A stretch of 64,000 nt of DNA from Skeletonema tropicum (GCA_037178625.1 CM074137.1:496001-560000); one strand, 5' to 3'; counted from the first letter of the stretch, positions 10,981 through 32,900 are shown. Made by a program: numbers and translations. The notes: a model not told the origin generated them from the sequence alone.

Positions 10981-11430
10981 TCTAAATAAGAGAGGAGGCA
11001 CCGGCTATCTACTACGATATTGATTGTGTCTACTTATATACATAGCAGTATTCAAATAGTACGTTATGTAACACTTTAATAATTATGTAATAAAGGTTGG
11101 AAAAAAATAAGAAAAAGGGGCAAGGGGGGGTGTCCCCCCCTGAACAATCAAATCTAAGCCAATCAAAGAAAGAGTCAATCGAAAATTCTAAAAACGGGGG
11201 GGTAAGGGGGGGTGTCCCCCCCTGAACAATCAAATCTAAGCCAATCAAAGAAAGAGTCAATCGAAAATTCTAAAAACGGGGGGGGCAAGGGGTCAAATCA
11301 AGCCAATCAAAGAAAGAGTCGATCGAAAATGCCCGTGAAGGCCAAAGGACACGCCAAAGGGCCCGGACAGAACGACCGACCGACCGACCGACCGACCGAC
11401 CGAACGACTTAGCTCCTCTCATTATTTAGA
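10981..11430. mobile_element. 450-bp MITE containing 82-bp tandem repeats
   Basis: The ends TCTAAATAAGAGAGGAG (10981-10997) and CTCCTCTCATTATTTAGA (11413-11430) are inverse, with a one-base indel. The inside has three units of about 82 bp from 11117. Two of these contain a G7-TGT-C7 hairpin. A GACC tetranucleotide run occupies about 11371-11403. No coding capacity. It sits 50 bp upstream of the start codon at 11481. Confidence 0.65.
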
Positions 11431-11480
11431 TAAATTTGAATCCGCTTCAGATCAAACACCTCTCCTAACACATATCAACT

Positions 11481-12394
11481 ATGAAGTTCAACAAGATTGC
11501 CGCTCTCTCGCTCCTTGCCCTTGCTGGCAATGCCGTCGATGGTAAGCGTCTGAAATAATTTTGGGAGTGTATCATCGTAAATCATTTTGTGAGGCGATTT
11601 ATTGCTGCTCCGCTGGCCCTCCGACCCTTCTCATTCACTCACACACTCATGTTGTTATCTTTTACTTTTCTTCCAGCTGCTTTGCCTGAAGATGAAGCCA
11701 GCGAAGAATGCCTTAGTGCCTTGGATACTTTCGAACCGTGTGCCATGGAGGCTGTCAACAAGATCCCAGGCCTACACATGAATTTTTCCAAGGCTGTTGC
11801 AAAAGCCGACAGTTGCTTCGACGACGCTGCGGATGACGCCGCTAAAAAAGCTGCATGTCTCGAGCCTTTGTTCGGCATGTTTAAAGAAGCTTCTCCATCT
11901 AGCATCGATGCTATGACGGCAAAATGTGGCACTAATCCTTCTTCTGATTTTGGAGATTTTGCAATGGACGCTTTCGAGGATATTTCTGCCGATCTCGAGG
12001 ATGCAGCTGAAGACGAAGAGGAGGACGAATTCATCGCCGTCGAAGGTGAGTGTATGCGTCTGAGATGTATGGGGGGTATATATCCTCATTTATCCTTTTG
12101 TGAGGTGCACAATTGCCTCTTCTCCTCTACATCCTCATGACAATATGTTTTATTGCTGCTCTGCTGACCCGACCCTTCTCATTCACTCACTTGCAAATTC
12201 TTAAGAATGGTGAGTTCTTAGTATGTTTGCTTTTTGTCTGATAGCGGATATTGAATAATGCGACTTATGTTTTTGGGCGCATGTCTCTCTTCCACTCTAA
12301 CATTTGTGCGTTACTGCTCTTAAATTCTCTTCTGTTCGAAGAGCTTGAGCTCAACACTAAAGCTTATGAGTACAAACTCCGTGGCCGTCAGTAA
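11481..12394 (+). CDS. Secreted acidic Cys-containing protein, three exons
   Basis: Exon 1 (11481-11541) encodes the signal peptide MKFNKIAALSLLALAGNAVD and ends at GTAAGC. Exon 2 (11677-12045) encodes an Ala/Asp/Glu-rich segment with conserved-looking Cys (EECLSALDTFEPC, ADSCFDD, AACLEPLF, AKCGTN) and ends at GTGAGT. A 53-nt exon 3 (12342-12394) gives ELELNTKAYEYKLRGRQ and a stop. The total is about 160 aa. Exon 1 to exon 2 is firm. The third exon uses an AAG acceptor and is an inference. Retaining intron 2 would give a different short tail ending at 12140. The family is not recognised; secretion or ER entry is inferred from the leader. Exon 1 and about 50 bp of 5' flank are duplicated at 62079. 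Confidence 0.7.
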
Positions 12395-14058
12395 AGAGAT
12401 TACTGCTGCAATGGCAATGAGAATGAGCATGTTGGGTGACAGATCATAAACGACGCTAGTACCGTGTGAAGACTCTGGCATTTTGGCTACTCAGTTGTTT
12501 CCATTTTCACTGCTTTGGCTATAGTATTTGACGTATTCTACGAACTAATTATTAGCGTAGCCATCTACTAGGTACCACTGTCGTTAGAGTCATTTCTTTC
12601 CACTCAATCATATGTCATCATAAGGCAATCTCTCACTCTCAAAATCATGCAGAGAGAATGTTCCAAAAGAACACCGCCTCCTCATGAGGCAATGATTTAG
12701 AGCTAAGCGCAGCTGTGCTCTGTCGCTCTGTCACGATGAGTGTAGCAAGCAAATATCTCGCAACTATTAATCTTACAACAGAGCAAATCAATTCATCTTT
12801 CCCAGAGCTCAAGGTCAAGGCTTCAAGGCCGGCCAGCATCAATTAATTCTGTCGAGCTGCTTTGCATCCACATAATCTAGCTGATAATATTGAACTCGTG
12901 CAGGCCACATAGATCAGTACTGCTGGCATTTATTTGTGTTACCATCGCCATTATTTGCAATATTTCATCATTGATTCCTCGCTGCTGCACCACTGCGAGT
13001 AGTTTCTGTTTTGATAAATGCGTAGTTCTGATGAAGACAGCACAAAAGAGGCAGTGAACTAACAAGTGAACTACGATATTATGGACTACATTAGATGAGT
13101 GGTGAACCGCAGTTGGAGCTGGCGTAGGTGGTGGTGAAAGATCTCCAAGATCCCTGCTTCAACCACCACCTCGATCGATGTGCTGTCACGGGCTGGTGCG
13201 ACTGTCGTTGCGACTGTCAGTGCGCTTTCTCTTAGGAATCCTCGGGAGAGGAGCGTGTCGGAGATAGCCATCTTCCAGGGTTCCAACACACACACAACAG
13301 CATCAAGTCCAACTCTTCACTTTTCACATGCTGTGAAATCTTTCTTTCCATTTCCATCCGTGATGAGAAGAAGTCGTTTCGCAATAGGGTGATTTGATAG
13401 TCCTTGCTCTCACTCTTATCTTCCACTTTGCCTCGACTGTGCGCTCGGCATCACTCATTGGTTGTTTTTGCATTCATCACACGTTACACGCCCCACACCA
13501 ATCCCAACAACACACAACCCAATGCAGCGACATCACACCCAATCCCAACAACCAATGGAAATGCCGACAATACTGCCGCTGATATTCGTGTTGGGTTGAT
13601 TATTTTGATCTCTGTTGGTCAAATAATTATGGATTCTGGCTGTCAACTGTCAAATCAGATCTGGTAGAGATAGAGCTGTGCGCTGTGCCTAAAGTAGACC
13701 CGTTTTTAGCCTGTCAATTTGTGAAAAGTCGTCCAGTGACGTTGATTATACGCGCCTAATCGATAGAGCACAATGAGAGCTTTCCAAAACGCCACTCAAA
13801 TCATCGCCTTCATTGGCCGATCGAGTACTAAGGAGGCAAGAGATTTGACCTGCTCTAATCTAAGTATAGTGAGTATATGCATGGTCGTGCTGGCGCATTG
13901 AGAAGGTGGTGCCGCTTGCTTGGTTGTGACTCGTGACGCGTGCGTCTGAGATCGATCAAAGATTGAGATACCTGTCTCAACTTTCGAGGATCAAAGAGAA
14001 TAGAGATGCAAGACGCAAGACACAAACTGACACATAGTAGGTAATAGGTACATCGACC
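12395..14058. other. Intergenic stretch upstream of the BEACH gene
   Basis: No gene or repeat with clear boundaries was found. Several overlapping short frames near 13400-13670 lack start context and domain character. Confidence 0.45.
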
Positions 14059-23258
<9,200 letters not shown>

Positions 23259-23340
23259 TGATAGCAGTTTGTAAAAATAGAAGTAAACTATGTTACTGCA
23301 TGAAATTGGTATGAAATCCACCCTTCTTTGGCGAAAAGGA

Positions 23341-24324
23341 TCATGGAGCGAAAGGGCCTATTTTCTCACGCTTCTTGAAGTTCCAAACTTTTCCCGCTGC
23401 CTCTCTCTGCGGACTTGTGGTTGCATTCACAGCAGCCTGGTGTGCACGAAGAGCTGCAGCAAAATCTTCTTTGCTGATGGCTCCTTCTGCGTAGGCATGT
23501 TTGAGCGATTCTAAAGGTTTGCCATATCCAAGGTGGGCGGCGATGATGAAATGCTTGACTGCCCTGTCTATCCTACCATTGTTCCCTTCTACACAACCAA
23601 GATGATGCCTGGCTACGGGATGTCAACCAATTGCGGCCTGTTCTGCATGATAGATAAACTTTTTCTCGTCCTTCTCAACACTTTCCCCCTCCCAATAGTA
23701 AAGTGCTAATAGATAATGACATTCCACATTTCCCAATGCGACTGCCTTTGTGAAATATTCAAAAGCCCATTTGTGATCTCCTTTCTTGCAGTAATGACAG
23801 CTCATGTGGCAAATTGCACCGGGATCATTGGCCTCCACTCTTTTTGAAACAAATAAAATTCTTTCAGACTCTCCCTGCTTTACTGGTGGATGACGACAGA
23901 AAGGGCATTAGTGTACAAGATTTCCCTCCTGCTCTCGATTGTCATTAGCATAGCTGCAACCTTGACAGATGACTCTGCAACAACATCCCATCATACAGTG
24001 AGCGGTTCCAATGGGGAACGACAGACAACAGATCGGACAGTCGCCGAGATGTGTGCTTTCAGGCTGCTTGAACAGCAGCTCGTCACGTAATTCAGCGGCT
24101 CGCTTCTTACATTCCTTCTTATGCTGTGACCGATGCTCTCGCTGGCATTTCACGCCGCAGTATTTCACAAGTTTGCAGGCGGAGCAATCCTTCAATTTGA
24201 CATCACCCATTTCAGCGGTACCGCAGGAGGCGCAACGTAGCGACGTGTCATCAGACGAATCTTCTACAGCATCACCTTTCTGCATCATCTTATCGCTCTC
24301 TACTTCCTCCTTCTCTGCTTTCAT
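23341..24324 (-). pseudogene. MYND/RING-like/Sel1 gene with two in-frame stops
   Basis: A 328-codon frame starts at the ATG at 24324 and stays aligned with its intact paralogue at 31435-32361. It has MYND Cys pairs (CASCG, CSACK, YCGVKC, HKKEC), a second Cys-rich module (CPICC) and Sel1 repeats. Two nonsense codons interrupt it: TAA at 23910-23908, just before CPFCRHP, and TGA at 23625-23623, where paralogues have the second Gly of AAIGGHP. No frameshift is visible. It is a recent nonsense pseudogene, or less likely a gene using read-through. The protein would have been a cytosolic or nuclear protein-interaction factor. Confidence 0.8.
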
Positions 24325-25327
24325 TTACAAACAATAATGATGTCTACTGTCTACCAAAGCTATATAGCTACTAAAATAATCCTTTCTATCTGTCTGTCTA
24401 CCAAAGCTCGTACATGAGGATGGTGTAACATGTCCATCATATTGCATGCTGGATGGTGCTGAGTGCTGAGTGCTGAAAGATGAAAGATAGACGTCGAGGG
24501 TCGAGGGTCGAGGGTCGAGGGGAGCGGCGAGCGGCGCGGAGTTGGTTGAGTTGATGTCATTGTTTGATTAACAGAAGTGTACACCGTGATAAAATGATAT
24601 TCAAGTAGGATTTTTTGTAACTCTATGATACCAGTAAATGAAATAACAGATAATACAAAAAGCAGGTTCATTTATTCTTAGGGGTACTCACTCATCGTCA
24701 CCTCATGAACTTTTATCGGGCATCCCCTACAGGCTGCGCCCGAAATCGACTCCAACTCCGTCCCATCGACCATCGATCCAACACAGCAGCCCATGAAGAA
24801 TCTCATGGTATGATTGCGTTCCCATCCGAATTACAATGAATAAGCCAACCGCCTAGCGAAGCTATTCAAAGACGGATGCATAACAATATTTGCAGTTAAC
24901 TTGGCAAAAGTGGCAACGTGGGTACTATGCCAGAAAGGAAGACGGGGCCTTCACGGGGGCAATACACCCAACCAAGAAACTTCTTCGATCTACTCGATCA
25001 AATGCCTCATCAGCTACACACGGTCCATCAATCAGTGTCCACCTTCGTTCCAAGCCTCCCAGTTCGACTGCGTTTGGCGAATAAGTAAATCTGGTTATTG
25101 ATATTAGTTGGGGTGCTGGGCCCTTTTGGTGTTACATTCCCTTAGCGAGCCTCGACAGGTTCTCGTGAGGACAAATTATCATGATTGTAACAACGCAATA
25201 TATTCAACTTATCTACTTAAAGATAAGAAGTTAGTGTGAGGTTTCGAAAATTATTTAGCAGCATCGAGAAGATTCGATCAGCCTTGACATCGTCTCACAG
25301 TGGCCGAAGACCACACATGCTACTTAG
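24325..25327. other. Spacer between MYND-Sel1 paralogues
   Basis: This contains four tandem GTCGAGG units at about 24493-24520 and a repeated taccaaagct word near 24352 and 24399. No gene was seen. Confidence 0.45.
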
Positions 25328-26259
25328 CTATTTCACCACACGCTTCGACTCATGCCTGTTTGCTTCGTCCCTCTGCGGACTTCTGGTCGCATTTACAGCA
25401 GCCTGGTATGCACGAAGAGCTGCAGCAAAATTTTCTTTGCTGACGGCTCCTTTTGCGTAGGCGTGTTTGAGCGCTCCCAAAGATTTTTCATGTCCAAGTT
25501 GGGCGGCGATGATGAAATGCTTCGCTGCTCTATCTATCTTACCATTTTCCGCTTCAATGTAAGCAAGATGATGCCGAGCGTAGGGGTGTCCACCAATAGC
25601 CGCCTTTTCCATGTGGTATATCTGCTTTTTCTCGTCCTTCTCAACACCTTTCCCCATCTGATAAAGAAGTGATAGATCATAATGAGATCCCTCATCTCCC
25701 AATACGACTGCTTTTGACCAATATTCGAAGGCGCTTTTGAAATCCCCCCTCTTCATGCAGAAAAGACCCATATGGTACATTGCAGCTGCATCCCCCGTCT
25801 CAGCTCTTTTCAAAAGATTCATTCAATTTCGGCCTGTGATTTTCGCATAGGATGGCGACAGAATGGGCATTTGAAACCCAGGTTCCCCTCAAACTCTCGC
25901 TTCTGATTGGAGTAGTTGCATCCAATACATATCATTTTGCCACAACATGGAAACATATCAGATTGTCCTGGACCATGCGATATTGGGAGACAGCAAATCG
26001 GACAGTCACCAAGATGCGTGCTTTCGGGTTGCTTGAATAACATCTCGTCATGTAATTCAGCCGCTCGTTTTTTGCACGCTTGTTTATGCTGCGACCGATG
26101 CTCACGCTGGCATTTAGTGCTGCAATATTTCACAAGTTTGGAAGCGGAGCAATCCTTCAATTTGATATTATCACCAGCCGTGACGCTGCAGGATGCACAC
26201 ATCATCGTGTCGCTCTCGCTGTCTGCATCTGCACTCGTACTTCTATGGGAGGAATGCAA
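25328..26259 (-). pseudogene. MYND/RING-like/Sel1 gene split by a frameshift
   Basis: The N-terminal part has the MYND and RING-like modules (MMCASC, YCSTKC, CPICC, CPFCRHP) and ends at 25819. The C-terminal Sel1 part continues in another frame from 25822 to 25328. The two frames overlap only in ATGA, so a one-base deletion (or equivalent) is implied. The first in-frame ATG is at 26205; the N-terminal codons that paralogues have before it lack an ATG. The upstream flank is cut 119 bp away by the fold-back element starting at 26379, which may have removed the original promoter and start. Programmed frameshifting is possible but not suggested by any slippery site. Confidence 0.75.
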
Positions 26260-26378
26260 AAATAGCTGGAAATAATTCAGAGTATTTATTTGACAATGAC
26301 AACTCCGCTCTATTTATGGATGTAGTTTGGAAAGCATACGGGGTAATGAGTAATGACTGAGAGTGTCGTGAGTGACAC

Positions 26379-29300
26379 CTAAGGACTGCTCGTAGCATAA
26401 GTAATGGCCACTTATCCGGTCAGCCCTACCAATTTATCCGGAAAAAATATCCGGTTTTCACCGTAGGCCTGTATGTAGTTCCTACGTACAATGGATGATC
26501 TAATTCTGTAACTTAGTGCAGATGTTGTCTCGAAAGAAGAGAAAGTACTCAAAAATACGGAACTGGGATCGTCTCCTACATACTACGGCTGATCTTAAAT
26601 GGCAGTCCCTTTCATAATGGGAGTATTTTGTACATGGTCCTTTCTCATAAAGTATCGCTGTGACATAGGCTAGGATGTTTCTCTTTATCAGAAGTCACTT
26701 CAAAGCCTCGGGAAGTGGATTTCTTATTCACAAGAAAGAGTGAATTCAAAAGGCAACGGCAAACGGCACGCAAACGGACATTCTACAGGATACTTAAAAT
26801 TCGAACAGCCTTTTGAGTAATAAATAGACCATGACCATGCTACCGGTGGCCGCCTAACCACCATGCCCTCTCTCATCCGCATTGAATTTAACCACAATAA
26901 TCAGCGATAGCACCGCTGCATGCGAAGATGAAGAAGAACTGATTTGGGATTTGGGACGAAAGGGTTAATCCTTTCGGCAGTAAAAGACCGTACGTTGTAC
27001 CTAAGCAGGTCCAGATTATACTCGTGTAGATATCTAATCTGATTAATTTTGTATTTATTTATTTGTCCATTATTGAGAGGAAAGTTGAGTCATCAGTAGT
27101 GGGTGTTAAAGTTTTGGCGTCTCAACTGATGCGTCGAATAAAACCAACTGCACGTGACTCTCCGTACCGACCTGCAATGGACACTCTGATGTAATTCTGT
27201 GCCGCTGCACGCGAAGAATTTGGGGCGGATCGGAAAAAGGTAACAGTTCATTTTTGAAACATGAACACACATTTCTCCACACAATTCAATTTTATGATGA
27301 AGTACTCACGAATAACAACACATGCTTCAGCGTCTTCGTCATATGTCATCGATTACATCAAGAACATGACCCCTTCAGCTGCATTTGTGTCAATGATCCT
27401 TCGAAAAAAGTTATTGCTCCAGTTTGAAATTAATGTACGTCTGCCTCAGTCTGGTGACGTTTTGTAGAGAGAGGAAGAGACATCCCTTTCAAAAGGGTCG
27501 GCGATAATCTGCCGCCGTCTCAAGTGCAATGGTAGAAACCACTAGAGTCGGACACTTGTAATCGGACTTATCTGACATGACATATCAGCTGCTGCAATTG
27601 GGTCGTACCATCAAGAGATGAAACAACACTGCTGGAAAACGGATGCAATTCCGCTCTGTTATGGTCTTGCTTATCCACGTCGTAGTCTTCTCTGGGTACG
27701 ACATCTGTCAAACGTCTCCGAAGGTTGCAGCCTGTTACGACGAAATAGACGAAGGGTTCTCCCTGCACACTGCACATGTCAGAATTCACGCACGTCAGTG
27801 ACTGCGCTGGTGTGATGTTATGCACACACTTGCTTCGCCTATGCACAAAATAGATGTAATCAATTGTTATAGTACAACGATTATCATGAAAAATTGCTTC
27901 TCCTATCGCACTTAAATCTTAGGCTATCCATTGCCATTGCACTCTTTAGACGTAACAGATCTCCAGTAAGACCTCTTCTTCCCATTGCTTCCATCGGCGA
28001 TGGCAATCTATCTCATCCGACAACGGAGAGAAACATTACGATGCAATCTTCTCTCTTCCAATAACTGTTGATAGGAATAACAGATAGAACATTACAAAGC
28101 AATCTTCACAATTCTATTTTATGCACAATACTTACAGTATTGACACACTATGAAATACCGGCTCTCAATGCATTCAACCTGACAAACTAATGACACTTCG
28201 AATATGCGGTACATGACACAAAGAGATTTTCCGCATTTGCCAACAGAGACATTCATAGCAGCGGAATATATGGCATAGAAATAATGACTGCATCATAAAA
28301 GCAATCATGATTTCAACAAGGATATAATTCGTCGCGGTCGAGGCATCGTCATCCGATAAAGAGTGTTTTAAGCAGTAATTATGCATTCAGTCGGTTGCAA
28401 CATGATTGTGATTGACGTGATATTGTTGCTGTCTTCATTGTTGTCCATTTACATCTGTAGAGTACATTTGCAAGAGAGGTTTGAATTTAAATGAGATGAC
28501 AAACGATACATCGAGGATTAACCTCGCCGAAGTTGATGTGCGTTCAATACAGAAGAGACGATACATTACGATATTATTGACGTGGGCAACAAGAACGTGA
28601 CCAGCTCACCTATACTGCTTCGAATTCCGCACGTTGCCGAGGCTGATTGTCGGATGCTTAATAACACCGACCCTTTTGAACGGATTGTCTTCTTTCCTCT
28701 CTGTACGTCACTGGGCTGAGGCTGATGTCCTTTCATTTCAAACTGGAGCAACGAATTTTTGCCGAAGGATCATAAACAATCAAATGCAGCTGCGATGTCG
28801 TATTAATGGTGTAATAGATGATGGTGATATATGACGTAGACGTGATAAGTATTTACCGATTGAAAATTCGTGAGTAAATCATTGACGTATGTTGTGTGGT
28901 GATTGTTCGATGTGTATTAATTTTGCAATAATGAATTCTTACCTTTTCCGCCCCAAATTCTTCGCGTGCAGCAGAAAAATACATCGAGAACGTCAAGAGT
29001 TTCCATTGCAGGTCGGTGCGAGGAATCCCGTGCAGTTGGTTTTATTCGACGCATCGGTTGAGACGCCAAAACTTAAACACCCACTACAGATGACTCATCT
29101 TTCCTCTCAATAATGGACAACCCTTTCGTCTCAAATCAGTTCTTCTTCATCTTCGCAAGCAACGGTGCTATCGCTGATAGTGGTGTTAAATTCATTGCAG
29201 ATGAGAGAGGGCATGGTGGTTAGGCGGCCGCCGGCAGCGCTTACAATACTTTCTTAGCATGTCTTGTCATGGTGGAGGCTGTTTGAATTTTGTTGTGGCT

Positions 29301-30604
29301 GGAGTGGCCGTTGGCCGCCGTTGCCTTTTGAATTCACTCTTTCTTGCGAGTAAGAACTCCACCTCCCGAGATTTTGAGGTGAGAATGAAACATCCTAGCC
29401 TATGTCACAGCGATTCCTCATGAGAAAAGACCATGTACAAAATACTCCCATTATGAAAGGGACTGCCATTTAAAGTATTCCTCATCATCGTGAACGGACA
29501 CATAACATACAACATAGACATCTACTAACTACATAGCATTATGAAAGAGCAACTCGAGAGAAATACATGAGAGGTAATAGATTCGTCAAGGCAGGAAGAA
29601 TTCAACATTTGGATGTCGAGTGAGAATAAAGATGAAGAAGAAAGATGAAAGCTTGGATCTTTTCTGAAGTACCAATTCCACATAAACAAGCTATCGGTGA
29701 TCATCCAGACACTTGATTACAAACAACTGTTTAAAAAGGAAAGGAAGGAAGAAGGAGCAAATAGACTCGGTGGATAAGCACAGGTCTGAATATGAAATTC
29801 TCAAATTGGAGGCCCGACCCAAAAGTGATCCTACGCTATATAATGTGCAATATTGGGTATTCTGATAGCATTGATGATGAATGAGGGCTATATGGACGAT
29901 ACAAAAGTGTCTACAAGGGACTACAAGTGATAGAAATGTATCGGATATTTTTTGAAATATCGGATAAAAAAATATCTGAAAATCCCCCCAAAAGTGCCGA
30001 AATAGCACCCAGATAAGTGGCCATTATGCTAACTGCTCGTGGGAGAACTCATTTTTGGCATCGGAGAATTCATGGAGAAAAGAGCTACTCAATTCATTAC
30101 TAAGTGATAATAGCCCCCAATCAAAAGGGCAAAATGACAGAAATTCACAGCCATCCAGCTCCTCTCCATCGTGGCACGCAAAGCCTCTGTTTCGGGCTAC
30201 AACTCATCAAAAGCACCTACTATTGATTGTTTAATGAAATAATAATGATGGGCTACCTTTCTTTTCATTCAATGAAGGAGTGGCAGAGACAGCTCACCCA
30301 GAACTCGAAATCCGGACGAACCTGCCTTGTCAGAGCTTCTCAGTTGAATGCTCTGCGTCTAGACGCAATACAATTCAACAATACATGTCCCAATGATCAA
30401 TTAGAGACTGCAATTCAAGTAGAAACTTAAGAGGTAACTATTATCAATGGGTCAGTAGTGTCATCAACTCATAGATTCAATGCAACAAGCTAATTATCTA
30501 GTGAATATGGTGTTGAATTTAGCGAATATTGGCGAATTCTCCGCTCGGAGAATTCGTCTCTGAGATCTGAGCAAGGGAGAATTTCTCCCACGAGCAGTCC
30601 TTAG
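26379..30604. mobile_element. 4.2-kb fold-back element with long inverted arms
   Basis: The outer ends are CTAAGGACTGCTCG (26379) and its inverse (30604). They are flanked by TGACAC and TGATAC, a possible imperfect target duplication. Inner arms at about 26590-27500 and 28660-29478 match in inverse over most of their length with scattered mismatches and indels; landmarks are AAATGGCAGTCCCTTTCATA, GTCTCAACTGATGCGTCGAA and GCTCCAGTTTGAAAT. The loop (about 27500-28660) has no recognisable gene. No transposase is encoded, so it depends on another element. A nested element occupies 30032-30598. Confidence 0.75.
30032..30598. mobile_element. Nested 567-bp inverted-repeat element
   Basis: The ends ACTGCTCGTGGGAGAA (30032) and TTCTCCCACGAGCAGT (30598) are inverse. 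Additional GAATTC-containing palindromes lie just inside. It interrupts the right terminus of the fold-back element; the uninterrupted left end reads CTAAGGACTGCTCGTAGCATAAG. The terminal ACTGCTCGT is shared with the host element, so the two may be relatives. Confidence 0.6.
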
Positions 30605-31434
30605 TGATACCTTCATGAATCAGAACCACGAACCACACATCATCTTCTCATCAGTTTTTGATGTGTTTCCTCATTATTTGGAAATTCTAATGTTTGTCGT
30701 GTAGGTTTGTACTAATTCTAACGTTGAGGTGATGGACAGTCGAGACGGGTGTCTTCACTCCTATCCTGCATGCGCGTCCCTAAGTACCTGCTGCCAGCAT
30801 CCTCTTTTGTCTTTTGGTTGTTCCTCTAACCAATGCAATCATTGTAGCGTGCGTTTTTTCGGCATCGGTTGTCTAGATAGTTTTAGCGTTAAGTGTCAGA
30901 GAATCCAATCGCTGCGTTATGATATTATCAATCGCTGCGCTAGGGACCCGGGCGGCGTTATCTATGGTGGCGTATTTACCGAGTCACCATCCTCCATAAC
31001 TCCTCTGTTGGTTGAGAGATGCCATTTCCGATAACCTTCTGAAGGTGTCCACCTGCTTGAGCACGTATGCAAGTAAAATTTTTGGCATCACATCCACAGT
31101 CTCTATGCAGTTGTCTTGAACGTTGCATCGGACCACCACACTGTACCCTTGAGCGCAAGAAGGACAGAGGCAATGACGAGCAAGAACAGAGGTCCAGTCG
31201 TTCACTTGATACTCGATCAAATGCCGAGAGTGAGCTAGCTGCACGTCAATAAAAGTGTGTGGGCATATTGAAGATAAGAGCTGGCCCGTCAGTCAAAATT
31301 ATTAAAGTTTTAAGTACTCGCATATCTTGGCACAACATTTGCAATCATTGTGGATCCTTTTACTTGCATCCAGATAGAATGCACTCCGTCTCTCCCTATG
31401 CAAGATAATGTCTAGAGTCAAGTGGAAGAACAGC
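30605..31434. other. Spacer right of the fold-back element
   Basis: Overlapping short frames on both strands at 30729-31252 show no domain. Nothing else was recognised. Confidence 0.4.
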
Positions 31435-32361
31435 CTAACTCTGCATCGCAGCCTTCATCAATTCGAAATCTTTCTCCGCCTTCTCCCTCTGGGGAGTTAC
31501 TGTAGCATTGACGGCAGCTTGATGCGCACGAAGAGCAGAGGCAAGGTCTTCTTTGCTCAAATATCCATTTGAATAAGCCGCCTTTAGCTGCTCCAATGCT
31601 GCATCATGCCCGAGCGTGGCGGCGATGGTAAGATGTTTTATAGCCCTTTCAAAGTTGCCGTTGTCCCACTCATAGATTGCAAGATGTTCTCTGGCGGTGG
31701 GATGTCCTCCAATTGCTGCCTCTTCAAGATGATAAATTTCCTTCTTCTTGTCCATATCGACACCTTGCCCCGTCCGGTAGAGATTTGATAGACTAAAATG
31801 CGCCCCTACTGATCCTAACGCAGCTGCTTTCGAATGATACTCATATGCCTTGTTGTAGTCCCTCTCCAAGCAGCACATATTACCCATTTGGCACATTGCA
31901 ATAGGGTCATTTACTGCTGCTCTTTTCGCTGTGAGGCGGTCAGCTTCTTCTGTCGTTTCTGCCCTTGGGTGTCGACAGAATGCACAGCGTGGCTGCAATT
32001 TCCCCTCTAACTCACGTTTAGAATTAATATAATCACATCCGATGCAAACAAATTTACTACAACACACCATCACACCAGCTTTCGTGCCATCAATCCGTAG
32101 TGGGTTACAGCAGATCGGACAGTCACCGAGATGGCTGCTTTCGGGTTGCTTGAATAATAGTTCGTCACGTAACTCAGCCGCCCGCTTTTTGCATGCTTGT
32201 TTGTGCTGTGGCCAGTGACCCCTCTGACACTTAACGCTGCAATATTTAGCAGATTTGCAAGCGATGCATGTTTTCAATTTGCCGCCATCACCTTTTGAGG
32301 CTGTGGTGCCGCAGGCGGCACAACACAACATCATCGTGTCGCTCTCAACTTCTGCGCTCAT
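31435..32361 (-). CDS. MYND/RING-like/Sel1-repeat protein, 308 aa
   Basis: Intact single exon. Residues 14-57 form a MYND zinc finger (C14-C17, C32-C35, YC41, C45, H53, C57). A second Cys-rich module at 81-129 (CPICC, CC at 100-101, C106-C109, CAFC at 126-129) resembles a RING-type finger. Residues about 147-285 carry Sel1-like repeats (AMCQMGNMCCLERDYNKAYE, GQGVDMDKKKEIYHLEEAA, GNFERAIKHLTIAATLGHD). The end is a basic helix. Such proteins are thought to mediate protein contacts; no enzymatic role is implied. It is divergent from the paralogue at 32901 with a 539-bp spacer. Confidence 0.88.
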   Translation of the reverse strand: MSAEVESDTMMLCCAACGTTASKGDGGKLKTCIACKSAKYCSVKCQRGHWPQHKQACKKRAAELRDELLFKQPESSHLGDCPICCNPLRIDGTKAGVMVCCSKFVCIGCDYINSKRELEGKLQPRCAFCRHPRAETTEEADRLTAKRAAVNDPIAMCQMGNMCCLERDYNKAYEYHSKAAALGSVGAHFSLSNLYRTGQGVDMDKKKEIYHLEEAAIGGHPTAREHLAIYEWDNGNFERAIKHLTIAATLGHDAALEQLKAAYSNGYLSKEDLASALRAHQAAVNATVTPQREKAEKDFELMKAAMQS

Positions 32362-32900
32362 CGTGCAAACTACTAATCGTCACTGTAAGACGCTGATGAT
32401 GATAAAGTAATAGAGTAACGTCGTTAGATCCTACGCACGTACTTACAACCTCCCTCCCAACAATGTTGTCTCGGACGCCCCACCAATAATATCATGTATG
32501 TTGCTACGGGTTGCTAAGTACAGGTTGCCACTTATCATATCAAACCATTTTGAGGTTGTGAGAACCGAGCGAGAACACCTGTAAAGTAGCGATTAGCGAT
32601 GCGAACTCCGTTGAAGTCATCAGAGATACGAAAGTTACCCCTTTTGATAAATATCACTAGATTGGTATTGAAAATCTAGAAACTTTCAAAATTCGATTAC
32701 CACTCCTTAAATACCACAATGAAAAATACAGAATGAAATCGACGGGTTTCCATTTTTTCCACCAACAACGAACAAAACAAAAAATACATAGCTGATGATG
32801 CCGATAAAAACGTGCGGCGGTGTGAATGCTGAGTTAGAATGAGCAGTCGCGTTGTATTGTGGGAGGGTGTCAGATCACGTTAAAATAATAGAATTTGAAA
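32362..32900. promoter_or_regulatory. Divergent intergenic promoter region
   Basis: This 539-bp spacer separates two head-to-head MYND-Sel1 genes and so should hold both promoters. No specific motif was identified. Confidence 0.4.
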
